A stretch of DNA of 64,000 nucleotides from Xanthobacteraceae bacterium (GCA_019750915.1 JAIENY010000008.1:164783-228782); one strand, 5' to 3'; shown: positions 27,948 through 36,545, counted from the first letter of the stretch. Notes: generated from the letters alone by a model not told the origin. Numbers and translations: made by a program.

Positions 27948-28994
27948 TTATTTTATGCTTCGCAATCCCTTCTGAAGAAGAAGTAAATCCTCCGGAAGTG
28001 CGGATTCCCACGTCATAATTTCTCCCGTGGCCGGGTGCTCCAAAACAAGAAGGTAGGCATGCAACGCCTGCCTGCCCAGAGCAGACGGTGCATTTTGGGC
28101 GGCGGAGCCCAGCTGGCTGGCCTTGGTCCTGAAGCCGGAGCCATAAACATCGTCGCCGATCAACGGGTGGCCGACATGGCTCAGATGGACGCGGATTTGG
28201 TGGGTCCGTCCTGTCTCGAGCTGACAGGCCAAGAGCGACGCTACCGGCTTGCCGTCGCGCCCGGTGAAGCTTTCCAGCAGTTCCCAATGCGTGATGGCTT
28301 CGCGGCCGCCCTGGCGCACGGCCATTTTTTCGCGCGCGTGCGGGTGGCGGTCGATCGGCTGGTTGATGGTGCCACGAGGTCGGTCGGGAGCGCCCCAGAC
28401 AAAAGCCATGTAGCCGCGCCGCAGAGCACCGGTGCGGCCGTGATCGGCGAATTGCGCCGTCAGCGATTGGTGGGCGCGGTCGTTCTTGGCGACCACCATC
28501 AGGCCGGTGGTGTCCTTGTCGATGCGGTGAACGATACCGGGCCGCCGCACGCCCCCGATGCCTGAAAGGCTGTCGCCGCAGTGGGCGATGAGAGCATTGA
28601 CCAGGGTTCCGCTCTCGTGGCCGGCAGCGGGATGGACAACCAGTCCGCGCTGCTTGTCCAGCACAAGGATGTCATTGTCCTCGTAGACGATATTGAGCGG
28701 GATATCCTCGCCCTCCGGCTCGGGCGGAACGGCGGGCGGCACGTCGATTGTGATCGTGTCGCCGGGTTTGACGTGATAAGCGGGGTCGCGCGTCACGGCG
28801 TCCGCGACCGCGACATGTCCCGCCACGATCAGCGCCTTGATGCGTGTGCGTGACAGGTCATCGACACGGGTCGCCAGAACGCGGTCGAGACGCTGCGATT
28901 TTTCGGTAGCCTCGACGGTAATCTGCCGGCGTTCGCCGGAGGAGTCCGCCTCGCCGGGAAAGTCTGAAGATCCTTGAGCTAAAGAGTTTTGCAT
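27948..28994 (-). CDS. 23S rRNA pseudouridine synthase, RluD family
   Basis: This 348-residue enzyme begins with an S4 RNA-binding domain (SQRLDRVLATRVDDLSRTRIKALIVAGHVAV). A catalytic domain follows with the motif GIVHRIDKDTTGLMVVAK, which contains the catalytic Asp of the RluA/RluD family. ACQLETGRTHQIRVHLSHVGHPLIGDDVYG is the second conserved block. RluD makes pseudouridines in helix 69 of 23S rRNA, but RluA and RluC relatives look similar, so the site is not certain. Its ATG at 28994-28992 interlocks with the ATG of the DUF6476 gene on the other strand (28993-28995); both start within CATG. Confidence 0.88.
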   Translation of the reverse strand: MQNSLAQGSSDFPGEADSSGERRQITVEATEKSQRLDRVLATRVDDLSRTRIKALIVAGHVAVADAVTRDPAYHVKPGDTITIDVPPAVPPEPEGEDIPLNIVYEDNDILVLDKQRGLVVHPAAGHESGTLVNALIAHCGDSLSGIGGVRRPGIVHRIDKDTTGLMVVAKNDRAHQSLTAQFADHGRTGALRRGYMAFVWGAPDRPRGTINQPIDRHPHAREKMAVRQGGREAITHWELLESFTGRDGKPVASLLACQLETGRTHQIRVHLSHVGHPLIGDDVYGSGFRTKASQLGSAAQNAPSALGRQALHAYLLVLEHPATGEIMTWESALPEDLLLLQKGLRSIK

Positions 28995-29325
28995 GAGTGA
29001 ACATGTAACGACCGATCCGCTTCCTGAACAGACCGCGCTGATGGCCGCGCGGGTGAAGCGGATGATGCTGATCGCAGGGTTAACGACGGCTCTGGGGATC
29101 GGTGCTGTGTTCGTGGCTATCGGTTACAAGCTGTTTCGCGGCGATGGCACCGCGGCGGCTGACGCCACCCTGTTGTTGCCAAAGGGGGCACGGATCGTGG
29201 CAACGGCGCCGCTTGGCGACCGTATCGCCGTCACCCTTGATGTTGGCGGCACGACCGAAATCCGCACCTATGATGCGAAAACCTTCAAAATGCTCGGGCG
29301 CGCCCGGTTCGCGACCGAGCCATAG
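28993..29325 (+). CDS. DUF6476-family membrane protein
   Basis: This 110-residue protein has one membrane helix (about residues 25-47, MMLIAGLTTALGIGAVFVAIGYKLF). A periplasmic beta-rich end follows (ATLLLPKGARIVATAPLGDRIAVTLDVGGTTEIRTYDAKTFKMLGR). Proteins of this kind are regularly placed divergently from rluD-type genes in Alphaproteobacteria, which I recall as DUF6476. No function is known. The start codon shares two bases with the rluD start, so there is no intergenic promoter space and the promoter of each must lie inside the other gene. Confidence 0.72.
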   Translation: MSEHVTTDPLPEQTALMAARVKRMMLIAGLTTALGIGAVFVAIGYKLFRGDGTAAADATLLLPKGARIVATAPLGDRIAVTLDVGGTTEIRTYDAKTFKMLGRARFATEP

Positions 29326-29377
29326 CGCGTATCATCGCTTGCGATTTTCGACCAAGGCCGCTATTTCCTGTCGTCAC

Positions 29378-29452
29378 GCTCCCTTCGTCTAGCGGTTAGG
29401 ACGCGGCCCTCTCAAGGCTGAAACAGGGGTTCGATTCCCCTAGGGAGCGCCA
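29378..29452 (+). tRNA. tRNA-Glu (anticodon CTC)
   Basis: This 75-nt tRNA with encoded CCA starts GCTCCCT and ends AGGGAGC-G-CCA, giving a seven-base acceptor stem. The anticodon loop is CTCTCAA, read as CTC for GAG codons; the T arm is CAGGGG-TTCGATT-CCCCTA. It is the insertion site of the island that follows; the 3' end of the gene is retained intact on this side. Confidence 0.95.
29435..29452 (+). repeat. attL of the tRNA-Glu island
   Basis: TTCCCCTAGGGAGCGCCA at the tRNA 3' end is repeated exactly at 43815-43832. The base before it differs (A here, T there), so the shared core is exactly these 18 bases. Confidence 0.9.
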
Positions 29453-29550
29453 GCATTATCTAAGCCATTGAAAAGCTGAAAACTCTAAGCAATCATGAGC
29501 TTAGAGAGGCCGCCTTGCTACACAACCGTAGCCCACAAAGGTGGTCCACA

Positions 29551-31371
29551 ATGGCGGCTTTGAGTTACATGCAGCGACGGGCATCAGGGACATACGAGTT
29601 CCGAAAGCGCTTGCCGGAAGTGCTTGCCGGAAAGCCCGTGCCGCGTCACATGCGCGATGCATTTTCCGATCTCATCAATGCGAAGACGCACTGCTTCAAG
29701 CGTGAGCTTGTTCGATCACTCGCAACCAAGGACCTGAAAGAAGCGAAGCGGCGCGATCATCAGGAAGCCCTGAAGGCAACCCAGTTGTTCGACGCTGCCG
29801 TGAACGCTCTCGCGCCTGCTGCCATCATGGTGCAGCCGGTGGCTCTCGACTTCAAGCAACTGGCTGATGATGTCTTTGCGGACCTCCTCGCGGGCGACGA
29901 AGCGGAGCGGACGGCGGGCGACGACCGGCGGTATCTGCAAACACCAGATGAGCGAGCGCAATGGCCTGACCTCGTGGACGTGCCGCCAAGCTCCCAGATG
30001 GGAATGTCCGACGATCATGCGCACGTCTACGGCGAATTGCTGCCGGTGTTCGAGGACGAGTTTCGCGCGGCCTACGCACGGCGAGACCCGAAGATCGTCT
30101 ACGCTGAGACCAACATCGCGCTGAAACAGCGTGGCATCTATCTGAGCAAATCCTCGCCGGAGTTTCAGAAGGCCGCCCTCGTGGTCCTCGAAGCGCACGT
30201 GCGGGCCTATGACGCCATGAACAAGCGGCAGCGCGGGGAGATCATCCCGACGCCTGTGCTGGCTGAAAGGTCTCCCGTGGAGTTGGGACCCAGGCTCTCC
30301 GAGGCGCTCGCGTCATGGGCTGCCGGTGGTTCGGGACATAATGCCAAGAAGCCGAATGCCAACACGATCACTGAGGCGGAGCAAGCTGTCCGGTACTTCA
30401 AGGAGCTTCATGGCGATCTGAGGCTTGGCGATATTACCCGCGAGAAGGCCCGTGAGTTTCGGGATGCCGTCGCCAAGGTGCCGAGCGCCCTGCCGCGCGG
30501 TCTGCGCAAGCTGCCCCTGCCGGAATTGCTGAAGCGAGACCTTTCAGAGGGCACACCGCGAGCGGCGACCACCGTGAACAAGATCGTGCAGGTTCTTGGT
30601 GGGATTACCTCGCGGGCCGAGCGTGAAGGCTTCCTCGACAAGGTGTCGGGCTTCGTGAACCCATTTGGTAAGGCCATTCGGTTTTCCGTCGATAACTATA
30701 AGACGCGGCGCAAGCATTTCGAGAAGGCGGACCTTAAGGCCATCTTCGAGTCGCCGGTCTATGCGGACCGTAATCGGCCAGCCGGGGGCGGCGGGGAGGC
30801 GGCCTTCTGGTTTCCGCTGATTGGCCTGCTGTCGGGGATGCGCCTCGATGAAATCGCGCAGTTAAGGGTATGCGATCTACGGCAGGACGAGGATACGCGG
30901 CGATGGTACTTCGACATTGATCGGACCGGCGGGCGCTCCACCAAGACCAGTTCGTCCATTCGTCATGTGCCGCTGCATCGTGACCTGAAGCGGATCGGCC
31001 TGCTGAAATACCGGGAGGCGCTGCTTGAGGCCGGAGCCAGTTTGGAAAGTCCGCTGTGGCCTGAAGTTGAGGCCGAGGGCGAGCGGACAAGATCATCGGC
31101 TTGGTCGAAATGGTTTGGCCGCTATCTGCGCTCGACGTGCGGCGTGACGGATAGCACCAAGGTCTTTCATTCCTTCCGACACACCTTCAAGCGAATGACC
31201 CGTGACGCGGGCATCTCCGAAGAAATGCATGATGCACTGACGGGCCATTCTGGCGGTGGCGTTGGCCGTTCCTATGGCAAGGGCTTTTCGCTCAAGCCGC
31301 TGACTTCCGCGATGGATAAGGTCGCGGTGCCAGTAAATCTCAGTGAGCTTAAGTGGAGCAACTTACGCTAA
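29551..31371 (+). CDS. Tyrosine recombinase / island integrase
   Basis: This 606-residue integrase is long for the family. The C-terminal catalytic domain shows the full set: Arg431 in SGMRLDEIAQL, Lys465 in TKTSSSIRHVPL, His540-x-x-Arg543 in HSFRHTF, His566 in LTGHSGG and Tyr575 in GRSYGKG. The N-terminal 240 residues are unusual: a short beta-rich start (MQRRASGTYEFRKRLPEVL), typical of integrases of this kind, then a helical insertion before the SAM-like core-binding domain (about 250-390). It should cut at the tRNA-Glu att sites. I start it at the ATG at 29551, with AAAGGTGG upstream. It ends 9 bp inside the convergent membrane protein gene. Confidence 0.93.
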   Translation: MAALSYMQRRASGTYEFRKRLPEVLAGKPVPRHMRDAFSDLINAKTHCFKRELVRSLATKDLKEAKRRDHQEALKATQLFDAAVNALAPAAIMVQPVALDFKQLADDVFADLLAGDEAERTAGDDRRYLQTPDERAQWPDLVDVPPSSQMGMSDDHAHVYGELLPVFEDEFRAAYARRDPKIVYAETNIALKQRGIYLSKSSPEFQKAALVVLEAHVRAYDAMNKRQRGEIIPTPVLAERSPVELGPRLSEALASWAAGGSGHNAKKPNANTITEAEQAVRYFKELHGDLRLGDITREKAREFRDAVAKVPSALPRGLRKLPLPELLKRDLSEGTPRAATTVNKIVQVLGGITSRAEREGFLDKVSGFVNPFGKAIRFSVDNYKTRRKHFEKADLKAIFESPVYADRNRPAGGGGEAAFWFPLIGLLSGMRLDEIAQLRVCDLRQDEDTRRWYFDIDRTGGRSTKTSSSIRHVPLHRDLKRIGLLKYREALLEAGASLESPLWPEVEAEGERTRSSAWSKWFGRYLRSTCGVTDSTKVFHSFRHTFKRMTRDAGISEEMHDALTGHSGGGVGRSYGKGFSLKPLTSAMDKVAVPVNLSELKWSNLR

Positions 31372-31857
31372 CCCAGTGATAGACGAGAGTAACCATCGAA
31401 AGTGAGCAGCTGTCTCGGCATTTGCAGAGTCGAGCGCACGACTAAAGTCACCTTCTCGGTTTTTCAAAGTCTTCAGTGCTGAATGAACGTAATTTGCTGT
31501 AGAAGGGTATCTCGCCAGCGAGCTTATCCCTGCCGATGCAAGCATGCCTCCAACGAAAGCCAAGATATCTGCCAGCCCGTCTTGCCAGCCACCAAGACCA
31601 GCATGTTGGACAACCACGTAAACAAGACATCCAAGTGTCGCCAAGAATAACGTTGTTAACCAGCGAGGCGTCATCATGTTTTGATATTCAGAAGGTTTAC
31701 GCGTGTTGCCGTCGGCTCTGGCCATGCTCTGAGAAAATTCAGCTAAGGCCGATTGGAAGCGCATTATCTGACGAAATGCGATGCCCAGAAGTAATGCGGC
31801 TGCGATGCTGTTCATGCTTGTCATCACCCCAAGCTCAATGCTGCGATCGATGTGCAT
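31363..31857 (-). CDS. Small membrane protein of unknown function
   Basis: This protein of about 164 residues has three hydrophobic segments: near residues 13-32 (SIAAALLLGIAFRQIM), 64-85 (WLTTLFLATLGCLVYVVVQH) and 93-112 (ILAFVGGMLASAGISSLA). The loop between the first two is polar (SQSMARADGNTRKPSEY). The C-terminal 40 residues are soluble. It is not recognised. The start is uncertain: an ATG at 31857 is used here, a GTG at 31872 or an ATG near 31827 are alternatives, and none has a strong ribosome site. It is divergent from the XRE gene and converges with the integrase. Confidence 0.5.
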   Translation of the reverse strand: MHIDRSIELGVMTSMNSIAAALLLGIAFRQIMRFQSALAEFSQSMARADGNTRKPSEYQNMMTPRWLTTLFLATLGCLVYVVVQHAGLGGWQDGLADILAFVGGMLASAGISSLARYPSTANYVHSALKTLKNREGDFSRALDSANAETAAHFRWLLSSITGLA

Positions 31858-31902
31858 TATAATGCGTCGCACTAAATTGCAACAAGTTGTCGCTTGGGGC
31901 CC

Positions 31903-32130
31903 ATGTCAGAGGACGTGCGGCGCTTGGTGGGTGGCAACGTAAAGAAGCTGCGGATAGCAGCGGGAATTACGCAGGCGGAGCTTGCCGATCTTGTTGGCGT
32001 GGACAGGGCCTATATCAGCGGCCTTGAGCAGGGCAACCGGAACGCGACCATCGTCAGCCTCTGGCACGTTGCTCAGGCATTAGATGCGCCGATCCGATCA
32101 TTGTTCGACGAGGCCAAGAAGTCCCGCTGA
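31903..32130 (+). CDS. XRE-family transcriptional regulator, 75 aa
   Basis: This compact protein is little more than a helix-turn-helix: VGGNVKKLRIAAGITQAELADLVGVDRAYISGLEQGNRNATIVSLWHVAQAL, with the recognition helix at VDRAYISGLE. The size matches controller (C) proteins of restriction-modification systems and phage Cro-like repressors. It likely binds a palindromic operator as a dimer. The dyad CAAC-AA-GTTG lies just upstream (near 31877-31886). I start it at the ATG at 31903; a TTG at 31894 would add three residues. It may regulate itself and the divergent membrane gene. Confidence 0.8.
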   Translation: MSEDVRRLVGGNVKKLRIAAGITQAELADLVGVDRAYISGLEQGNRNATIVSLWHVAQALDAPIRSLFDEAKKSR

Positions 32131-32649
32131 CGGACAGTAGACCCGGTTGTGACCCACCTCGCTGAATCCCGTCCGGTATCTGCCCGGTCATTTCGAGCAC
32201 GGACTTTAAGCCGCATTGAGATACGACCAACGGTGGCCTTTGGGGGCTGTCCCTACGGGACGATGGCCCGGTTGCCTTCTCTCTCTCTAGCGGGTCTCCT
32301 TAAAGAGCCTCTTTGTGTAGGCCTTAAAGCTCAGCCTTGGTGTGTGATGATGGCAGCTAGGGCCCATCACTCGTCAATGGTGCTCCTCCTAGGCCATCAT
32401 GATGCTGGCCTTGCTGGTGCTCCATCGAGGTCTCCGTGATGCTGGCCTTAGGAGTTGGCCTTAGGGGATTGATGATGGTGGATGCTTCTCTCTATCTGCC
32501 TCTTCAAGGTGCTCCTTAAAGGAGGAGTCTATTGATGGCTGCTTCGCTATCATCATCGCTTACGGTTGGAACTTTGCGTTGCTCCGCCAAGGTAACCCCA
32601 TTTGGTTTCCCCTCCTAGTCCTTTAGCAGAGGCGTAAAGCCGAAAACCC
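32131..32649. repeat. Repeat-rich non-coding block next to the polymerase-like gene
   Basis: No coding frame of quality is present. Short strings recur: TGATGCTGGCCTTR at 32400 and 32437, GGTGCTCC at 32379, 32416 and 32508, GGCCTTAG/GGCCTTAAAG variants at 32320, 32444 and 32457, and CTCCTTAAAG at 32296 and 32512. CTCCTT-A-AAGGAG (32512-32524) is a dyad. Such clustered short repeats are typical of origins or multi-site protein binding regions. It lies just after the 3' end of the polymerase-like gene and could be its origin, but this is inference. Confidence 0.55.
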
Positions 32650-33933
32650 TTATTTTACGGGGCCAAACTCGACTTTGACAAACGCGCGATGCTGCCCGGT
32701 GCGGGACCGGAATTCCTGCTCCATCGCGATCTTGGCGGCTTTGGCATCGGGCCTGCCTACGAGCACGGCATCATGGAGCGGCAATGCGGGGATTCCGCTG
32801 TTGAACAGATGGGTGATGACGGCGATCAGTATCTCACTTTCCATGAACATGAGTTCAAAGCCGATGCCGGTTCCGAACAGATGGGCAATCGGATGGTGCT
32901 TCTGCATCAGGAGCGCCACAGCTTGCTTGAGCGTCATTCCGGGAAACAACCGGCTGCAATCGCGCGGCCAGTGTCTCAGCGTGCCTTGCGTGAACAACAG
33001 GGCATTCAGCAGCAGCTTCCAGCCATCGCGTCCCTTGCCATCTCCAGTCACGTTATAGAGATCGCCAGTGGGCTGGGCCGCTCCAGCGCGGACATAGGCC
33101 AGACGCGGGAAAAGCTGCTGGTAGTCCACATCCGCCACCGGCTTGCCGCCAATGCGTATTCTTCGGAAGCGATCCACGCGAGGCATCGTCATATGGAAAC
33201 TACCGGAGAGCCTGCCGCCTTGTTGCCAGCTTTTATTGTTGAACGTCCTTCGAAGCGTCCGCCGGTACGTTGCGATGATCTCGCCGTCTTCGCCAAGCTG
33301 GACCAATGAGCGAGCGTCTGCCAACTCAATGTCGGCATCGAGGAGCCAATCGTTGATCCGCTGGATTTGCCTGCGGAGTGTCTTCGTTCTTTGGCTCTCG
33401 GGGTAATTCACCAAGTTTGCGTGGCCGTCATCCTCCCGGCCTGACTTGAGGATGAGAATTTCCGGCTCTTGCTCCCGGCGAAAGGAATCAGCTGTCACCT
33501 TTGGGAAGTATTTTCCGAGCCCGCCGGTTGCTCTGACGAGGGAAGGGGCCTTGACCGTCTTCGAGATACGAAAGCCCGTCTTGATGCGTTTGAGTAGTTT
33601 CAGGCGCTCCATCAGATCAAGCAGACCAAGGAAATGCTGGCCGTAGACCGGATTCCTGTAGCGGCTCGTGCCCCACATCATGTTGTTATCGAGTGGCACG
33701 GCAAGCGGAGTGTCGCCACGAAGGAGACCCGCCAAAAGCAGATTGCAGGTCACAGCCTCGACGGCCATCGCGAATTTGCGCCGGTCTTCGTCTTTGCGGG
33801 CACGGGAGCGCAGGCCGAGCTTGGATTCCTCTGCGATCAGATGACGCGTGAATCCCTTGATCGCTTCAATTAACGGCGGTGTCCTGGCCCTCAACTGCGG
33901 ATCGAACCGCATGTGACGATTGCCTTGAGTCAT
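32650..33933 (-). CDS. Short family-A DNA polymerase-like protein
   Basis: This 427-residue protein has motifs in the order and spacing of the family-A polymerase palm/fingers. GGRLSG (about 239-244) matches the TGRLSS motif. Motif A is VADVDYQQLFPRL (Asp270, compare DYSQIELR). Motif B-like is RDGWKLLLNALLF (Arg302, Lys306). Motif C is LPLHDAVLV (His387-Asp388, compare VHDE). The first 200 residues show no 5' nuclease or 3'-5' exonuclease motif that I can see. It is far shorter than Pol I (about 930) and may copy DNA in an island-specific way. The catalytic Glu after motif C's Asp is replaced by Ala, as HDA. ATG at 33933. Confidence 0.65.
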   Translation of the reverse strand: MTQGNRHMRFDPQLRARTPPLIEAIKGFTRHLIAEESKLGLRSRARKDEDRRKFAMAVEAVTCNLLLAGLLRGDTPLAVPLDNNMMWGTSRYRNPVYGQHFLGLLDLMERLKLLKRIKTGFRISKTVKAPSLVRATGGLGKYFPKVTADSFRREQEPEILILKSGREDDGHANLVNYPESQRTKTLRRQIQRINDWLLDADIELADARSLVQLGEDGEIIATYRRTLRRTFNNKSWQQGGRLSGSFHMTMPRVDRFRRIRIGGKPVADVDYQQLFPRLAYVRAGAAQPTGDLYNVTGDGKGRDGWKLLLNALLFTQGTLRHWPRDCSRLFPGMTLKQAVALLMQKHHPIAHLFGTGIGFELMFMESEILIAVITHLFNSGIPALPLHDAVLVGRPDAKAAKIAMEQEFRSRTGQHRAFVKVEFGPVK

Positions 33934-34035
33934 TGTCCCAAGCGTCCGTGCTCGAAGTGACCGGCCTCATGCTTCAACATGTGCGTACCGCGACGCGGCA
34001 CTCTGATATGACGAGTGAAAGGTTGTCGCTGCAAA

Positions 34036-34782
34036 TTAGCCGCCGCCTGCTGTCCGCAATGCGGGATGGCGACCATGCCGTTTCACCTTCAGGGCAAGGA
34101 CAGCGGACAGGTGTTTTTCCAGCACCCACTCGCACGGCTTCTCGACGGCCTTTCCGATCAATCTCAGGACCGGCCCAGACGAGCGAGGGAAGGCGTGGAG
34201 TTCGGCAACCTTTCTGGAACGGCCGTTTGCGTCTTCAAGCTCCCAGACGCGATGGTAGCCGCTCGCAAGGCGATGGAGGGCCTTTGCGATTTGAACCGTG
34301 CGAAATTCCTTCGTCCGGTGTGAGCCTGGGTCTTCCTCGATCAGCGCCGTGACGGCCAGCACAATGGCGACAAACCGCTCCGGCTTGATGCCCGCGACAC
34401 GGAGCCGCGCCAAGGCGATGCGAGCCCGTCTGGTGGCCGACATGCCTTTCAGTCTTGTGGCAATTTCAGTCGGCCCAGCTTCTTCAAGGAGCAGCGCAAG
34501 GTCGGTGAGGGCCTGCTTGATGAACCGATCAGATATCGCCCGGAGCCGGACGTACGAGGTCGCGGCGGCAAGGTATGGCTTCAGTTCGGCAGCACTATAA
34601 GTCCCATGCCAATGCGATCCGTGCCGGGCTTTGTGTTCGACATGCTTGCGGCAATGGAAGGCCGCGAGTCCGATGCCTTCCGCCCGCATGGTGGGATTGC
34701 GGCAGCCGGGAATGGAGCATTTCTCGACATGGCCCGTTGACGAAAATTGTCGCACTCGGCCGCGAAGCGAACGGCTAGACAT
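34036..34782 (-). CDS. Zinc-finger-like protein upstream of the polymerase-like gene
   Basis: This 248-residue basic protein has an N-terminal Cys/His cluster, CSIPGC-x16-C-x2-H (Cys22, Cys27, Cys44, His47) followed by HKARHGSHWHG, which looks like a metal-binding finger. The rest is helical and Arg/Lys-rich (TRLKGMSATRRARIALARLRVAGI; KALHRLASGYHRVWELED), and may bind nucleic acid. It ends 102 bp before the polymerase-like gene on the same strand, so the two could form an operon and work together in replication of the element. I do not recognise a named family. Confidence 0.55.
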   Translation of the reverse strand: MSSRSLRGRVRQFSSTGHVEKCSIPGCRNPTMRAEGIGLAAFHCRKHVEHKARHGSHWHGTYSAAELKPYLAAATSYVRLRAISDRFIKQALTDLALLLEEAGPTEIATRLKGMSATRRARIALARLRVAGIKPERFVAIVLAVTALIEEDPGSHRTKEFRTVQIAKALHRLASGYHRVWELEDANGRSRKVAELHAFPRSSGPVLRLIGKAVEKPCEWVLEKHLSAVLALKVKRHGRHPALRTAGGG

Positions 34783-34954
34783 TGGGGAAGATTAGTTGAA
34801 ATTCAGGAGGACTTGCAGGGTGAAATCTACTACCTGAATAGAATTCGCTCTTTAGCGCTTCCTCGATAATGATCAACTCGCGAATTTCGTACTCCTCTTA
34901 TGGATCGATCCCTGGCACAGCGCTTGATGTCGAGCTTGTGGTGGACGTCGAACA

Positions 34955-35626
34955 TCAGGTGAAGCTGCTCAGGTCCTCATTCAAGCATGTCTCGGGCGGC
35001 CAGTTCGGGTTCAGTGCGTTCAAAATAAAGCGCAAGCTCTGGTGGGCAGGAAGGAAACAGCTGGCGGCGCTGAACTCATTGAAATGCAGCGGATTGTGCG
35101 GCTCAATGCGGTCGAGATGGAGCTTATCCCTCCAGCCGGTCAGATCGACTAGCCGTTCCTTAAGTTCGGCGCGACTTAGTTCGGGAGCTGTAGTGCTCGC
35201 CATCACCTCCTCCATCAAAGCCGTCCGCCATGTGCCGACGTCGATCTTCTTCTCCTCACTTACAGGCTCGTCACGGGACAGCTTGGCGACCCGCACGAGG
35301 TGGCCAGCAATGCCTTCCAAGACTGAATGCGCCAGGACCGAGAATTGCTGCATCTTCATCACGGAAACCGTTTCGTGAAGGGTCGAACGGCCAGGGAAAG
35401 TTCGCCGCGTCTCCAAATTGAGCAAGAGCAGGGCGCACTCAAACTCAAGCAGCTGCATCCTGTGACCGATGTTGCGTTGGAGCCCGTCAGATAGAACCTC
35501 GTCGGGACTAAGTCGCGGCCTGATGCCGCTTAGGTATTTCATCCACTGATCAATCAATGTCGGCTGGACGAAAGAGCTGTCGAAATCCTCGTCCTTTACC
35601 GAAGCGGCAATTGCTTGCAATCTCAT
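34955..35626 (-). CDS. Island protein of unknown function, 223 aa
   Basis: This mainly helical protein has no signal peptide. The central part (FECALLLLNLETRRTFPGRSTLHETVSVMKMQQFSVLAHSVLEGIAGHLVRVAKL) followed by WRDKLHLDRIEPHNPLHF near the end resembles the layout of HEPN-like or apoptosis-linked helical proteins: a long helix pair, then an Arg/His segment. The spacing (R-x3-H) is not the canonical Rx4-6H, so I do not assign HEPN. It stands alone, with 172 bp to the gene before it and 208 bp before the divergent recombinase. Confidence 0.5.
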   Translation of the reverse strand: MRLQAIAASVKDEDFDSSFVQPTLIDQWMKYLSGIRPRLSPDEVLSDGLQRNIGHRMQLLEFECALLLLNLETRRTFPGRSTLHETVSVMKMQQFSVLAHSVLEGIAGHLVRVAKLSRDEPVSEEKKIDVGTWRTALMEEVMASTTAPELSRAELKERLVDLTGWRDKLHLDRIEPHNPLHFNEFSAASCFLPAHQSLRFILNALNPNWPPETCLNEDLSSFT

Positions 35627-35834
35627 CTGATTCCCCTTGGTAACCGATCAGCATCTTTCAGCTGGCGCACGCGAAACTAGAAAATATTCGCCAGCCCAAT
35701 CCAGGCTCATCCATTTCCCGCCCGGATGGCTTCAAGTTCATAGGCTCCGACGGCGACTCAGGGAACACCGAGTTGACAAAATATTCGGTTGTATCTATTT
35801 CTCAGGAATTAAATACAGTTATCGGAGCTAACCC

Positions 35835-36545
35835 ATGATCAGAACGCCAAAATCCAGCAAGGCATTTTCTTATCTGCGGACCTCATCGGCAGCGAATATC
35901 GGTGAGGAGAAAGACAGCGGGCGAAGACAGCTTCAGGCTATCGAGACGTATGCGAAACGTGCTGGCATCGATCTGGTCGGCAGCTTTTACGATGAGGCCG
36001 TGAAGGGCTCCGATCCCATTGATACGCGCCCTGGTTTCGCTGCGATGCTTGAGGCCCTAGAGATGAATGGCACAAAAACCATCATCGTCGAAACCGCGAA
36101 CCGCTTCGCGAGAGACCTGATGGTTCAAGAGGTCGGCTTTGCAATGCTGAAGGCTCGCGGCATTGACATCATCGCCACAGACAGTCCGACCTCCTTCCTT
36201 GATGACACCCCGACCGCCCGCCTCATCCGGCAAGTTCTCGGGGCCGTCTCAGAGTTTGAGAAAGCAATGCTGGTTGCGAAGCTCAGGGGTGCGCGTGATC
36301 GCAAGCGTCGCACGGGCGTAAAGGTTGAGGGCCGCAAGTCGATAGCGGAGCAAACGATGGACCGAGATGGTAGGGACGGTTCCGCCACCATCGCTTTCGC
36401 CCGTTCACTCGCAAGGTCGCGACCAAAGGGCGGCAAGCGGTCATTGCGTGAAATCTCAGCGGAGCTTGCCGAAGCGGGATACACCTCGCGGACCGGAAGG
36501 CCATACGCCCCGACCGCCGTTAAGCTCATGCTTGAGAGAACTTAG
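35835..36545 (+). CDS. Serine recombinase (resolvase family)
   Basis: This 236-residue protein has the catalytic N-terminal domain with YLRTSS (nucleophile Ser17 in the YxRxS context), FYDEAVKGSDPIDTRPGFAAMLEAL, and the conserved ANRFARDLMVQEVGF and FEKAMLVAKLRGARDRKR, which form the dimer interface and E helix. The end (KGGKRSLREISAELAEAGYTSRTGRPYAPTAVKLML) is a helix-turn-helix of the resolvase/invertase type. Size and layout match small resolvases or DNA invertases rather than large serine integrases. Its site is not evident; an inverted segment or a dimer-resolution res site in the flanking 300 bp could be looked for. Confidence 0.88.
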   Translation: MIRTPKSSKAFSYLRTSSAANIGEEKDSGRRQLQAIETYAKRAGIDLVGSFYDEAVKGSDPIDTRPGFAAMLEALEMNGTKTIIVETANRFARDLMVQEVGFAMLKARGIDIIATDSPTSFLDDTPTARLIRQVLGAVSEFEKAMLVAKLRGARDRKRRTGVKVEGRKSIAEQTMDRDGRDGSATIAFARSLARSRPKGGKRSLREISAELAEAGYTSRTGRPYAPTAVKLMLERT

